A stretch of DNA of 64,000 nt, from NCBI RefSeq assembly GCF_030817835.1, contig NZ_JAUSZR010000001.1, forward strand, positions 62,001-126,000, given 5' to 3'. The notes beneath the pieces are model-generated. The model was given only the letters and a program-made list of their open reading frames with translations. It had not been told where the DNA came from and did not search any database. Numbering within the stretch: the first letter of the stretch is position 1; each line of letters opens with the position of its first letter. The position numbers and the translations under genes are program-made. Source of the stretch: Pseudarthrobacter sp. W1I19. Its GTDB lineage: Bacteria; Actinomycetota; Actinomycetes; Actinomycetales; Micrococcaceae. This document shows, piece by piece, positions 25,897 through 35,392 of this stretch.

Positions 25897-27027
25897 CTAG
25901 CGGGAAGCGCGGAAGATATCCGGCGCCGCGCGGGTGCCGGTGGCGAGGTCCGCGAGGATCCGGCCTACTACGGGGGTGAACTTGAACCCGTGCCCGGAGA
26001 ACCCGGCGCCGATCACCACGGGGCCGATCCGGTCCAGGATGAAGTCCTCGTCCGGAGTGGTGGTGTAGGTGCAGCTGATGGCCTCGAACGAATCCGGGTC
26101 AACGCCCGGCAGCCACGTCCGCGCATAATCCTGCAGGGCCGCGAGCTGCACGGGTTCCGGCTGGAAGGAGCGCCGGTCCGGATCCACCAGCGGGCCCACA
26201 CCGTGCCAGCCCGCCTTGATCCCCTCGCCGGGGGTCTGCATCCCGTACACGGGGGAGTACCAGTTCTTGTATTCCCGGCTGGTGCCGGGCATGTGGTTGA
26301 ACCCGGGCCAGACGGCACCGGCATCAGCCACCCGAAAGTGCGCCGGCTGCTCCTGGGTGACCCGCAACGTCGGAATCCGGAGACCTGCGCCGGAAGCACC
26401 GAGGAGTTTCTCCGTCCAGCCGCCGGCCGTGGCCACCACCTGGGCGGCGGTGACCACCTCGGTACCGGTGCCGGACTCCAAGGCCAGCCGGACGCCGTCG
26501 TCCATCACCTGGAACTCCACAACTTTGGTGTGGTGCCGGATCTCGGCACCGCGGGCCGCGGCGAGACGTTGGAAGACGGGGAGCGCCGCTTCGGGGTTGA
26601 GCTGGCCGCCGTCGGGCATGTGGAGCGCCTGCTGGTCGAAGCGGATGCCGCGCCAGCGTTCGCCTGCCTCCGCGGGGGACAGGAACTCGGCCCGGATGCC
26701 TGCCTCGTTCAGCGCCGCGGCCACGTCGGGAAGGCGCGGGTCCGGGCCGTGGTTGACGATCCCCGTGCGGGCCAGCAGCGTCTCGCCGCTGTCCTGCTCC
26801 AGCTCATCCCACAGGGCCAGCCCCTCCGCGAGCATGGCCACGTATTCGGGTCGGTAGTAGCCGGGGTTCAGGTTGCGGGTGGTGCCGTGCGAGGCGCCGA
26901 TCTTGTGCCCGGGTCCGAACTGCTCCACGAGCGTCACCTGCCGGCCGCGGCGGGACAGCGCCCAGGCGGCCGCCGATCCCATGGCCCCGCCGCCGATCAC
27001 CACGGTGTCCAGCATCTTGTCCATCAA
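25897..27027 (-). CDS. solA: Monomeric sarcosine oxidase / N-methyl amino-acid oxidase (SolA-like)
   Basis: A 376-residue flavoprotein oxidising N-methylated amino acids, releasing formaldehyde and hydrogen peroxide. The FAD motif VIGGGAMGSAAAW is near residues 10-22, HGTTRNLNPGY follows, and CTYTTTPDEDF contains cysteine 318, equivalent to the cysteine that carries covalent flavin in monomeric sarcosine oxidase. GFSGHGFKFTPVVG near the end is diagnostic. It starts 7 bp after the AEC carrier gene, so the two are co-transcribed. Exact substrate (sarcosine, N-methyltryptophan or pipecolate) is open. Confidence 0.88.
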   Translation of the reverse strand: MMDKMLDTVVIGGGAMGSAAAWALSRRGRQVTLVEQFGPGHKIGASHGTTRNLNPGYYRPEYVAMLAEGLALWDELEQDSGETLLARTGIVNHGPDPRLPDVAAALNEAGIRAEFLSPAEAGERWRGIRFDQQALHMPDGGQLNPEAALPVFQRLAAARGAEIRHHTKVVEFQVMDDGVRLALESGTGTEVVTAAQVVATAGGWTEKLLGASGAGLRIPTLRVTQEQPAHFRVADAGAVWPGFNHMPGTSREYKNWYSPVYGMQTPGEGIKAGWHGVGPLVDPDRRSFQPEPVQLAALQDYARTWLPGVDPDSFEAISCTYTTTPDEDFILDRIGPVVIGAGFSGHGFKFTPVVGRILADLATGTRAAPDIFRASR

Positions 27028-27034
27028 ACTCCCA

Positions 27035-27961
27035 TCAAGTCAGCAGCAGCGCTACGCCAATCATCGCCGGAACGGCCACAACGGTTGTAATCAGCACGGT
27101 GTCCTTGGCGACGGTGAGGCCGGTCTTGTAGCGGCTGGCGGCCACAAAGACGTTCTGCGCGGTGGGCAGCGCGGACGTGACCACCACGGCGAACAGCGCG
27201 TGCCCTTCCATGCCCAGCGCGAATCGGGCGAAGAGATATGCAAGCGCCGGCTGGACGGCCAGTTTGAAACCGCTCGCCAGCAGAGTGTCCAGCCGCCGGC
27301 CCGCGGCGGCCTGCAGCGGGCGGGTGCCGTTCAGGCTCATGCCGAAGGCAATCAGCATGGCCGGAATCGCAGCCCCGCCGATCAAGTGGATCGGCTCCAT
27401 CACCAGGGGCGGAACCTGCCAGCCCGTGCCCGCCACCACCAGGCCCAGCGCGGAGCCCACAATCATGGGGTTGCGCAGGATCATCACCACAAAATTCAGC
27501 GGTGTGGTGCGGTGGGCGCTGGTGCTGGAGTCCAGGATCATCAGGAACAGCGGCGTGAAGAAGGCCAGCTGGAAAATCAGCAGCGGCGCCACATAGCTGG
27601 CGTCGCCCAGAACATATACCGCGATGGGAATACCGAGGTTCGCGGAGTTGGCGAGTGAGGCGGCCATCGAGCTCATCAGGGACTCGGGCAGGGAGCGCTT
27701 GAGCCAGAACTTGGCGATGCTGAAGAAGATGGCGGCTGTAGCGATGGCGGCAGCCGCTGTGACCAGCAGGGGTGCGGCGAAGACTTCGGCGAGGCGGGCC
27801 TTGCTCAGCGTTTCGAAGAGCAGCGCGGGGCTGGCCACAAAGAAGGTGAGGGAGCTGAGGACCTGGCGGGCGTTCTCACCCAGGATTTTCCGCCGGCCAA
27901 CGAACCAGCCCACCAGGATGATGCACCACACCACAAAGAAACCGGCCAGTACACCTAGCAA
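27035..27961 (-). CDS. AEC-family transporter
   Basis: A 308-residue membrane protein of the auxin-efflux-carrier family, with about ten hydrophobic segments in two halves. Typical stretches are FFVASPALLFETLSK near the N-terminus, ANSANLGIPIAVYVLGD in the middle and TSALPTAQNVFVAASRY near the end, where broken helices form the transport site. AEC proteins move small carboxylates such as malate or malonate. Tight linkage to the sarcosine-oxidase-like gene suggests a substrate or product of that enzyme, but none can be named. Confidence 0.88.
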   Translation of the reverse strand: MLGVLAGFFVVWCIILVGWFVGRRKILGENARQVLSSLTFFVASPALLFETLSKARLAEVFAAPLLVTAAAAIATAAIFFSIAKFWLKRSLPESLMSSMAASLANSANLGIPIAVYVLGDASYVAPLLIFQLAFFTPLFLMILDSSTSAHRTTPLNFVVMILRNPMIVGSALGLVVAGTGWQVPPLVMEPIHLIGGAAIPAMLIAFGMSLNGTRPLQAAAGRRLDTLLASGFKLAVQPALAYLFARFALGMEGHALFAVVVTSALPTAQNVFVAASRYKTGLTVAKDTVLITTVVAVPAMIGVALLLT

Positions 27962-28024
27962 GGGACCACCGGTGGCTTATCCCCCCGGGCGCGGCGGAAG
28001 TGGGTACCGGGACGCACGCTCCGG

Positions 28025-28450
28025 TTAGACGGTGGCGTTGTTAAGCGCGAAAGGGGGGCGCATCATCCCGGGAGTGAGGCCCTCGGCGGGGTCATTGCCC
28101 AGCTGGATGATCCGGTTGTTTTCGTCCACGTGGACCACCCGCGGTTCATAGGCCTTGGCCTCTTCGGTGGTCATCTGGGCATAGGTGATCAGGATGACGA
28201 GGTCGTTCTCGTGCATGAGGTGTGCCGCTGCACCGTTGATGCCGATCACGCCGGAACCACGCTCGCCGGCAATCGTGTAGGTCTCGAGCCGTGCGCCGTT
28301 GGTGATGTCCACAATGGACACGAGCTCACCGGGCAGGATATCGGCGGCCTCGAGCAGGTCCAGGTCCACGGTGACGGAACCTACGTAGTGCAGGTCGGCG
28401 TGCGTGACGGTGGCCCGGTGGATCTTGGACTTGAACATTGTTCGATTCAT
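28025..28450 (-). CDS. panD: Aspartate 1-decarboxylase precursor
   Basis: A 141-residue pyruvoyl enzyme making beta-alanine for pantothenate and CoA. It self-cleaves between Gly24 and Ser25 in HYVGSVTVD; lysine 9 and the NGAAAHL segment around the active site are present. Length and sequence match the family throughout, with a C-terminal extension of about 15 residues. It stands as a single gene; panB and panC are not in the window. Confidence 0.96.
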   Translation of the reverse strand: MNRTMFKSKIHRATVTHADLHYVGSVTVDLDLLEAADILPGELVSIVDITNGARLETYTIAGERGSGVIGINGAAAHLMHENDLVILITYAQMTTEEAKAYEPRVVHVDENNRIIQLGNDPAEGLTPGMMRPPFALNNATV

Positions 28451-28546
28451 AACGGCATCAGTCTAGCGCCGGGCGCTCAACGGCGCAGTGACGCAGGGAA
28501 CAGTGACGCTTAGCCCCCTTGGAAGGACACATACGACGGCGGCCGG

Positions 28547-29461
28547 TCACCCGGCGTCGTTCCTTGCCACCGCCGCGGCTGCTGCAGCGAGCGTCTCCCG
28601 CGCGGCCAGGATGGCCGGCCGCTGGGCGCTTGAGCGCCGGACGGAGGTAAAGACGGTGCGGTGCGGCTTGCCCGGAAGCTCCAGCAGCTGGGCTGTGGTG
28701 CCACGGCCGGTCCACACCAGGTCCGGCATCAGGGCCACAGCGTTGCCGGACTCGATCAGGCGGGCCTGGGCCTGCAGGTCCGCGGTTTCGAAGCGTACGT
28801 CAGGCTCAAAGCCGGCGCTGCGGCAGGCCTGCTCGGCCCAATGGCGGGATGCAGCCCCCCTCGGTTCCATGACCCAAGCGAGCTCCGCGGTGTCCTCCAG
28901 CGAACGAATGGAGGGGACGCCGTCGGACGCCGGGGGAACAGCCAGCCGGATGGCATCGGTGGTCAGCTTAACGCGGTCCAATTGCGGATAGCGCGGGGCG
29001 GCATGGCCCGGATACTGTTCGGCAATAACCAGATCGAAGTCGCGCGCCCACGTTTCGTGCAGCGCCGTTTCGGGCTCGCGCTGGATCATTTCGATGCGGA
29101 CCTCGGGGTAGGCCTTGGCCATCCTCGTCAGGGTGTCCGGCATCAGGGCCAGGGCCGCGGACTGGAAAACCGCGATCCGGACTGTCCCCGTGACGGTGGT
29201 CAGGGAAGCGGCGAGGTCCGCCTCGGCCTGCTCCATTGTTTCGAGCAGGTTCGCAGTATGCGCCACCAGCACTTCGGCCTGCGGCGTGAGCTGGACCCGC
29301 CTCCCGGTTTTACGGAGCAGTTCCACGCCCACTTCCTTCTCGAGCAGGGCAAGCTGCTGCGATACGGACGACGGGCTGTACTGCAGTGCCTCGGCCACCT
29401 CCGCCAGCGTCCCCCGGATGCTTAATTCCCGGAGCAGGCGGAGCCGGCGGACGTCAAGCAT
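28547..29461 (-). CDS. LysR-family transcriptional regulator
   Basis: A 304-residue LysR protein with a winged HTH at about residues 5-62 (LAEVAEALQYSPSSVSQQL) and a periplasmic-binding-like effector domain. It is divergent from the amino-acid permease at 29614, upstream of putA. A dyad GTTAGA/TCTAAC (29494-29518) in the shared 152-bp gap looks like its site, and a related TTTTCTAA/TTAGAAAA dyad lies before putA, so it is a plausible regulator of proline or amino-acid use. TAAGGA overlaps its ribosome-binding region. Confidence 0.9.
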   Translation of the reverse strand: MLDVRRLRLLRELSIRGTLAEVAEALQYSPSSVSQQLALLEKEVGVELLRKTGRRVQLTPQAEVLVAHTANLLETMEQAEADLAASLTTVTGTVRIAVFQSAALALMPDTLTRMAKAYPEVRIEMIQREPETALHETWARDFDLVIAEQYPGHAAPRYPQLDRVKLTTDAIRLAVPPASDGVPSIRSLEDTAELAWVMEPRGAASRHWAEQACRSAGFEPDVRFETADLQAQARLIESGNAVALMPDLVWTGRGTTAQLLELPGKPHRTVFTSVRRSSAQRPAILAARETLAAAAAAVARNDAG

Positions 29462-29493
29462 AAGGAAATCCTTACCGGAACTAATGAATATAG

Positions 29494-29518
29494 GTTAGAA
29501 GTAGTCACTTTATCTAAC
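29494..29518. promoter_or_regulatory. Candidate LysR-binding dyad
   Basis: GTTAGA (29494-29499) and TCTAAC (29513-29518) form an inverted repeat with inner AAGT/ACTT pairing, in the gap between the divergent LysR and permease genes. The T-rich/A-rich dyad layout fits LysR boxes. Confidence 0.4.
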
Positions 29519-29613
29519 GCAAGCACCCTTGCATACTGTTGGGACCGAGTTACCCCCGTCACAAGCGATTCTTCGCGCGCCGTGACGGGGAAGCACCCAA
29601 GCAGGAGTTCCTG

Positions 29614-31077
29614 ATGAGCAGTAGAGACATGACCCAGTCGATCATGCGGCGCAAACCGATCGATGACATCGAGGAAGAAAACAAACACAGTGGCCTCTTC
29701 AAGTCACTCGGGCTGTGGCAGCTGACGGCAATCGGCGTCGGCGGCATCATCGGCGTCGGCATCTTCTCCCTTGCCGGACTGGTGGCCGCTGGAAGTGAAA
29801 GCAGTCCCGGGGTGGGGCCCGCGGTGCTGATTTCCTTCCTGATCGCAGGCCTCGCCTCAGCGGCCGCGGCGCTTTCCTACGCAGAGTTTGCCGGCATGAT
29901 TCCCCGCGCCGGCTCTGCCTACACCTACGGCTACGTTGCCCTCGGCGAGGTGATCGGCTGGTTCATCGGCTGGGATCTGCTGCTCGAATACATCGCCATC
30001 GTGGCTGTGGTGGCCATCGGCATCTCCGGCTACTTTGATGCGTTCCTGTCCGGCATCGGTATCCACATGCCGGTCTGGATGACGTCCACTCCCGATGAAG
30101 GCAAGGGCGGCATCGTCAACATCCCGGCCATCGCTGTCTGCTTGATCGTCACTTGGATCCTGTCCCGCGGCACCAAGGCCTTCGGCCGGTTCGAGCTGGT
30201 GGCTGTTGCCATCAAGGTCATCCTGATCCTCTTCATCATCGGCCTGGGCATCTTCTACATCGATACCAACAACTACAACCCGTTTATGCCCAGTGGTTTT
30301 GGCCCGGTCCTGGCCGGCTCGGCAACGGTGTTCTTCGCGGTGTTCGGCTACGACGCGATGAGTACGGCGGCAGAAGAAGCCACCGACGGCAAGAAGCACA
30401 TGCCCAAGGCCATCATCCTGTCCTTGATCATCGCGATGCTCCTCTATGTAGCCGCAACCCTGGTTTTGACGGGCATGCAGAACTACAAGGACATTGACCC
30501 GAAGGCCGGCTTTGCCTCAGCCTTCACCGGTGTTGGCCTGCCGATCATCGCCACCATCATCTCCGTGTTCGCCGTGCTGTCCATCCTGACCGTGATGCTG
30601 ACGTTCCTCCTGGGTGTCACCCGCGTCTGGTTCTCCATGAGCCGCGACGGTCTCCTGCCGGGCTGGTTCGCCAAGACCGACCGCCACGGCACCCCGCAGC
30701 GCGTCACGTGGATTGCCGGTATTGCCTCGGCCCTGCTGGCCGGCGTCTTCCCGATCAAGGCGGTGGCCGACCTGACCAACATCGGCATCCTGGCCGCATT
30801 CGTCGTCGTCTGCCTTTCGGTGATCATCTTCCGGTACAAGCGCCCGGACGCCCCCCGCTCGTTCCGGCTGCCGCTGATGCCCCTGGTTCCGGCGTTCGGC
30901 GTCCTGGCCTCTGCGTTCCTGATGTTCCAGCTGCACTGGGAAACCTGGCTGCGGTTCGGCATCTGGCTCGTTGTTGGCCTGGCCATCTACTTCTTCTACG
31001 GCAAGCGGAACTCGCTGATGAACCCCAACAGCCCGCGGCACGAGGAGATCGTGGAGATGCACCGCCCCATCGGCTGA
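29614..31077 (+). CDS. APC-family amino-acid permease (CAT/YfnA-like)
   Basis: A 487-residue transporter with about 12-13 hydrophobic segments. The consensus GVGGIIGVGIFSLAG in the first membrane segment and SYAEFAGMIPRAGSAYTY are APC hallmarks; the arrangement fits the cationic amino-acid transporter group. Start ATG 29614 has AGGAG upstream. It precedes putA, with a terminator hairpin between them, and is divergent from a LysR gene, so it may import proline or a precursor such as arginine or ornithine that is degraded through P5C. Confidence 0.88.
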   Translation: MSSRDMTQSIMRRKPIDDIEEENKHSGLFKSLGLWQLTAIGVGGIIGVGIFSLAGLVAAGSESSPGVGPAVLISFLIAGLASAAAALSYAEFAGMIPRAGSAYTYGYVALGEVIGWFIGWDLLLEYIAIVAVVAIGISGYFDAFLSGIGIHMPVWMTSTPDEGKGGIVNIPAIAVCLIVTWILSRGTKAFGRFELVAVAIKVILILFIIGLGIFYIDTNNYNPFMPSGFGPVLAGSATVFFAVFGYDAMSTAAEEATDGKKHMPKAIILSLIIAMLLYVAATLVLTGMQNYKDIDPKAGFASAFTGVGLPIIATIISVFAVLSILTVMLTFLLGVTRVWFSMSRDGLLPGWFAKTDRHGTPQRVTWIAGIASALLAGVFPIKAVADLTNIGILAAFVVVCLSVIIFRYKRPDAPRSFRLPLMPLVPAFGVLASAFLMFQLHWETWLRFGIWLVVGLAIYFFYGKRNSLMNPNSPRHEEIVEMHRPIG

Positions 31078-31124
31078 CCCGCCTCTTCCAGTCACTGGCA
31101 GGCCGTCCCGCCCCATTTTGCTCC

Positions 31125-31169
31125 ATCACTTTTGGTCCCCAAGCACCCGTTTTGAGGACCAAAAGTGAT
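31125..31169 (+). terminator. Hairpin terminator after the permease
   Basis: A perfect 14-bp inverted repeat ATCACTTTTGGTCC (31125-31138) with 31156-31169 around a 17-nt loop, beginning 48 bp past the permease stop. No U run follows, so termination may be partial. Confidence 0.6.
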
Positions 31170-31242
31170 AGGGCAACGGGGGAGGGCGGCCTGCCTTTTT
31201 CGTGCTTAAGAGGTGTGTGGCGGCGCTTTTAGAAGCATTGGT

Positions 31243-31268
31243 TTTTCTAACCTGTATTGCTTAGAAAA
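31243..31268. promoter_or_regulatory. Candidate operator upstream of putA
   Basis: A perfect inverted repeat TTTTCTAA (31243-31250) / TTAGAAAA (31261-31268) with a 10-bp spacer, sharing the TTAGAA core with the dyad at 29494-29518. It is about 80 bp before putA in an unusually A/T-rich stretch. Confidence 0.4.
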
Positions 31269-31347
31269 GATCGCTTTATCTTATGTGAGTAGAAGCTCAT
31301 ACTGGTGGAAAGACCTCCTCCCACAGCAAAGAAGGATCGGGAAAACC

Positions 31348-34300
31348 ATGACCCACGTTGCAATGGAACCAGCAACTTCAGCCGGTACCGCACCGCAGAC
31401 TGTCGACGTCGACGTCCCCCAGGCGAAGGCCCTCGCCAATGACGCAGTGGCCCTGGTCCGGCACTGGCTTACCGAGGCCGCCAAGGTCCCGGTGGATGCC
31501 TCCGCACAGCAGCTCGCCGGCGTCCTCAAGGACCCCAACGGCCTGGAGTTCACGGTCGGCTTCGTGGACGGCGTGGTCCGCCCCGAGGACCTGAATGTGG
31601 CCGCCCGCAACCTTGCAGCACTCGCGCCTAAAGTACCTGCCTTCCTTCCCTGGTACATGCGCCGCGCCGTCCAGCTCGGTGGGACCATGGCCCCCGTCAT
31701 GCCGCAGGTTGTAATCCCCGTCGCCCGCAAGGTCCTGCGCGAGATGGTGGGCCACCTGATCGTGGACGCCACCGACGCCAAACTGGGCCCGGCCATCGCC
31801 AAGATCCGCAAGGACGGCATTAAGCTCAACGTCAACCTCCTCGGCGAAGCGGTCCTGGGCGAGCACGAGGCCTCCCGCCGGCTCGAAGGCACCCACACCC
31901 TGCTGGCCCGCCCCGACGTCGACTACGTTTCCATCAAGGTCTCCTCCACCGTTGCACCGCACTCGCCCTGGGCCTTCGACGAAGCGGTGGAACACGTCGT
32001 CGAGAAGCTCACCCCGCTTTTCCAGCGCGCCGCCTCTTTCGGCCGGAACGGCGGGAAGGCCAAGTTCATCAACCTGGACATGGAGGAGTACAAGGACCTG
32101 GACATGACCATCGCGGTCTTCACCCGGATCCTGGACAAGCCCGAGTTCAAGGACCTGGAAGCCGGTATTGTGCTCCAGGCCTACCTCCCCGACGCGCTCT
32201 CGGCGATGATCCGGCTGCAGGAGTGGGCTGCCGAGCGCCGGACCAACGGGGGTGCCGCCATCAAGGTCCGCGTGGTCAAGGGCGCCAACCTGCCCATGGA
32301 GCAGGTGGAAGCGTCCCTGCACGACTGGCCGCTGGCCACCTGGGGCAGCAAGCAGGACTCGGACACCAGCTACAAGAGCGTCATCAACTACTCCCTGCAC
32401 CCGGAGCGGATCAAGAACATCCGCATCGGCGTCGCCGGCCACAACCTGTTCGACATCGCTTTCGCCTGGCTCCTGGCCAAGCAGCGCGGCATCGCGGATA
32501 CCGCACAGCAGAGCATCGAGTTCGAAATGCTCCTTGGCATGGCGCAGGGCCAGGCCGAAGCTGTCAAGAAGGATGTCGGGTCGCTGCTGCTTTACACCCC
32601 GGTGGTGCACCCGGCCGAGTTCGACGTCGCCATCGCCTACCTGATCCGACGCCTCGAAGAGGGCGCGAGCCAGGACAACTTTATGTCGGCAGTCTTCGAG
32701 CTGAGCGAAAACGAGGTCCTGTTCGAGCGCGAGAAGCAGCGCTTCCTGGCCTCGCTCGCCGCGCTGGACAACACCGTTCCGCTGCCGAACCGCCGGCAGG
32801 ACCGCAACCTGCCGCCGCAGCCCCTGCCGCACGATTCATTCAAAGACACCCCGGACACGGACCCGTCCCTGCCCGCCAACCGCGGCTGGGGCCGGGCCAT
32901 CCTGGAGCGCGTCCCGTCCTCCACCCTGGGCAACGCTTCCGTGGCAGCAGCTTCCATCAAGGACGAGGCCGCCCTCAACGCCGTCATCCAGACCGCCGTG
33001 GAGAAGGGCAAAGCCTGGGGCGCCCTGTCCGGCGCCGAGCGTGCGGAGATCCTGCACCGTGCCGGCGAGGTCCTGGAGGCCCACCGTGCGGACCTGCTTG
33101 AGGTCATGGCCAGCGAAACCGGCAAGACCATCGACCAGGGCGATCCCGAAGTCAGCGAAGCGGTGGACTTTGCCCACTACTACGCCGAGTCCGCGCGGAA
33201 GCTGGACACGGTCGACGGCGCCACGTTCGTCCCGGCCAAGCTCACCGTTGTGACGCCGCCGTGGAACTTCCCGGTCGCCATCCCCGCAGGGTCCACCCTT
33301 GCGGCACTCGCCGCCGGCTCCGCCGTCGTCATCAAGCCGGCCAAGCAGGCCGCGCGAAGCGGCGCCGTGATGGTGGAGGCGCTGTGGGAAGCCGGTGTGC
33401 CCCGAGACGTGCTCACCATGGTGCAGCTGGGCGAGCGTGAACTCGGCAAGCAGCTGATCTCGCACCCGGCCGTGGACCGCGTGATCCTGACCGGCGGCTA
33501 CGAAACCGCCGAGCTGTTCCGGTCCTTCCGCCAGGACCTGCCGCTCCTTGCCGAGACCAGCGGTAAGAACGCCATCATCGTCACCCCCAGCGCAGACCTG
33601 GACCTGGCGGCCAAGGATGTTGCCTACTCCGCGTTCGGTCACGCCGGACAGAAGTGCTCCGCCGCTTCACTGGTGATCCTGGTGGGCTCGGTGGCCAAGT
33701 CCAAGCGGTTCCACAACCAGCTGATCGACGCCGTCACGTCCCTGAAGGTGGGCTACCCGGAGGACCCCACCAGCCAGATGGGCCCGATCATCGAGCCCGC
33801 CAACGGCAAGCTCCTCAACGCCCTTACCACCCTCGGCGAAGGCGAAAACTGGGCCGTTGAACCGAAGAAGCTGGACAACACCGGCCGGCTCTGGAGCCCG
33901 GGCGTGCGCTACGGCGTCAAGCGCGGTTCCTACTTCCACCTGACCGAGTTCTTCGGCCCGGTGCTGGGTGTGATGACCGCCGACACGCTCGAAGAGGCTA
34001 TCGCCATTCAGAACCAGATCGAGTACGGCCTCACCGCTGGACTGCATTCCCTGAACTCCGAGGAGCTCGGGATCTGGCTGGATTCCATCCAGGCCGGAAA
34101 CCTGTACGTGAACCGGGGCATCACCGGCGCCATCGTGCAGCGCCAGCCGTTCGGCGGCTGGAAGAAGTCAGCCGTCGGTGCCGGCACCAAGGCAGGCGGG
34201 CCCAACTACCTGGCCGGACTGGGCGACTGGATTCCGGCCGCCAGCACCGCCGACGCCGCTGTTACGAACCCCGGAGTCCGCCGGATCATCAACGCCGCCG

Positions 34301-34866
34301 GTGCAGCCCTGGAGCCTGCCGAGCTGGAGTCCGTGCAGCGGGCGCTGGCATCGGACGCCCAGGCCTGGGCTGAGGAATTCGGCACCGCCAAGGACGTGTC
34401 CGGCCTCAGCGCGGAACGCAACATCTTCCGCTACCGGAGCCTGCCGGTCACCGTACGGCTCTCCGAGGGTGCGCCGCTGGCGCACCTGGTCCGGACAGTG
34501 GCAGCCGGCGTCCTGGCCGGGTCGGCACTGACAGTCTCCTCCGCCGTCGAACTTCCCGCGCAGCTTCGCCCGGTGCTGACGGCTCTGGACATCGAAGTGA
34601 GCGTGGAGTCCGACGCCGAATGGCTGGCTTCCGCGGAACACCTCGCCTCAGCGGGCAAGCTGTCCGGCGCACGCATCCGCCTGATCGGCGGTGACGCCGC
34701 CGCGCTGGCCAAAGCCACCGGCGGCCGTCCCGATCTTGCCGTCTACGCCCACGCGGTCACCGAGGCCGGACGGGTCGAGCTGCTGCCGTTCCTGCACGAG
34801 CAGGCCGTCAGCATCACAGCCCACCGGTTCGGCACACCCAACCACCTCTCGGACGCCCTGATCTAG
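31348..34866 (+). CDS. putA: Bifunctional proline dehydrogenase / P5C dehydrogenase
   Basis: A 1172-residue PutA that oxidises proline to glutamate in two channelled steps. Residues about 80-480 form the FAD-dependent PRODH barrel (YVSIKVSS, HNLFDIAFAW, FEMLLGMAQGQAE); about 520-1000 are the NAD-dependent aldehyde dehydrogenase, with catalytic E736 in AETSGKNA and C770 in GQKCSAAS. There is no N-terminal ribbon-helix-helix DNA-binding domain, so it is not itself a repressor; a C-terminal domain of about 180 residues follows. Start ATG 31348 follows GAAGGA; the longer frame to 31213 runs through the operator. Regulation by the nearby LysR protein is likely. Confidence 0.95.
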   Translation: MTHVAMEPATSAGTAPQTVDVDVPQAKALANDAVALVRHWLTEAAKVPVDASAQQLAGVLKDPNGLEFTVGFVDGVVRPEDLNVAARNLAALAPKVPAFLPWYMRRAVQLGGTMAPVMPQVVIPVARKVLREMVGHLIVDATDAKLGPAIAKIRKDGIKLNVNLLGEAVLGEHEASRRLEGTHTLLARPDVDYVSIKVSSTVAPHSPWAFDEAVEHVVEKLTPLFQRAASFGRNGGKAKFINLDMEEYKDLDMTIAVFTRILDKPEFKDLEAGIVLQAYLPDALSAMIRLQEWAAERRTNGGAAIKVRVVKGANLPMEQVEASLHDWPLATWGSKQDSDTSYKSVINYSLHPERIKNIRIGVAGHNLFDIAFAWLLAKQRGIADTAQQSIEFEMLLGMAQGQAEAVKKDVGSLLLYTPVVHPAEFDVAIAYLIRRLEEGASQDNFMSAVFELSENEVLFEREKQRFLASLAALDNTVPLPNRRQDRNLPPQPLPHDSFKDTPDTDPSLPANRGWGRAILERVPSSTLGNASVAAASIKDEAALNAVIQTAVEKGKAWGALSGAERAEILHRAGEVLEAHRADLLEVMASETGKTIDQGDPEVSEAVDFAHYYAESARKLDTVDGATFVPAKLTVVTPPWNFPVAIPAGSTLAALAAGSAVVIKPAKQAARSGAVMVEALWEAGVPRDVLTMVQLGERELGKQLISHPAVDRVILTGGYETAELFRSFRQDLPLLAETSGKNAIIVTPSADLDLAAKDVAYSAFGHAGQKCSAASLVILVGSVAKSKRFHNQLIDAVTSLKVGYPEDPTSQMGPIIEPANGKLLNALTTLGEGENWAVEPKKLDNTGRLWSPGVRYGVKRGSYFHLTEFFGPVLGVMTADTLEEAIAIQNQIEYGLTAGLHSLNSEELGIWLDSIQAGNLYVNRGITGAIVQRQPFGGWKKSAVGAGTKAGGPNYLAGLGDWIPAASTADAAVTNPGVRRIINAAGAALEPAELESVQRALASDAQAWAEEFGTAKDVSGLSAERNIFRYRSLPVTVRLSEGAPLAHLVRTVAAGVLAGSALTVSSAVELPAQLRPVLTALDIEVSVESDAEWLASAEHLASAGKLSGARIRLIGGDAAALAKATGGRPDLAVYAHAVTEAGRVELLPFLHEQAVSITAHRFGTPNHLSDALI

Positions 34867-34889
34867 TTCACGCCTCAAGGGCACAAATA

Positions 34890-34947
34890 AGGTCCGGTGG
34901 TTAGGCTGGTCGAAACCTCGATTTCGATCAGCTCAACCACCGGACCT
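34890..34947. terminator. Long hairpin terminator after putA
   Basis: An outer 13-bp perfect stem (34890-34902 with 34935-34947) encloses a second stem GCTGGTCGAAA / TTTCGATCAGC with one G-U pair, followed by TGTTT. It lies between the convergent putA and zinc-ribbon genes. The inner sequence resembles a dispersed GTCGAAACC-type element often seen at actinobacterial gene ends. Confidence 0.8.
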
Positions 34948-34959
34948 GTTTAAATTCCG

Positions 34960-35277
34960 TCAGCCCAGGTACCAGCCGGGCGGTGTCCAGGTCACGGGAA
35001 CGCTGTGGGCGGAGAACTGTTCGCAATGGGTGCAGGTGTAGGCGACTTCGCCCAGAGTGGCCACGCTGCCATCCCGCCGGTACGTCGGGGGAATATAGGA
35101 CTCGAGGTAGACAAATTCATCGGTGCGGCAGGTGTCGCAGGTAGGCTTTCCCACATATCCGGTGTCCGTGGTGGCTATCCCGGAGCCGAGTGTTGAACTG
35201 CGGGTGGCCGGTGGACGCAGGGTGTTGTGCTGGCGCGCGTGGGTGGAGCTGAGGTGGGTGTTCCTGGCTGTCGTCAT
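34960..35277 (-). CDS. Small zinc-ribbon-like hypothetical protein
   Basis: A 105-residue protein of unknown function. Two CxxC pairs, C47/C50 (TCDTC) and C82/C85 (TCTHC), separated by an aromatic-rich stretch, should bind one zinc ion. The first about 40 residues are Ser/Thr/Ala-rich and probably disordered. I chose ATG 35277; the frame extends to 35322. It is monocistronic, convergent with putA. Composition and the conserved C-terminal PPGWYLG argue that it is expressed. Confidence 0.65.
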   Translation of the reverse strand: MTTARNTHLSSTHARQHNTLRPPATRSSTLGSGIATTDTGYVGKPTCDTCRTDEFVYLESYIPPTYRRDGSVATLGEVAYTCTHCEQFSAHSVPVTWTPPGWYLG

Positions 35278-35392
35278 TGGCTGCCTGTCCCGAGCACGCT
35301 GGAACCTGGCACGCAGGAACATGCTCGTGTTAGTGAACCGGCCATCTGCTTGACCTTGGGAAAATCAGCATAGGCGATGCAACCTTCCGACA

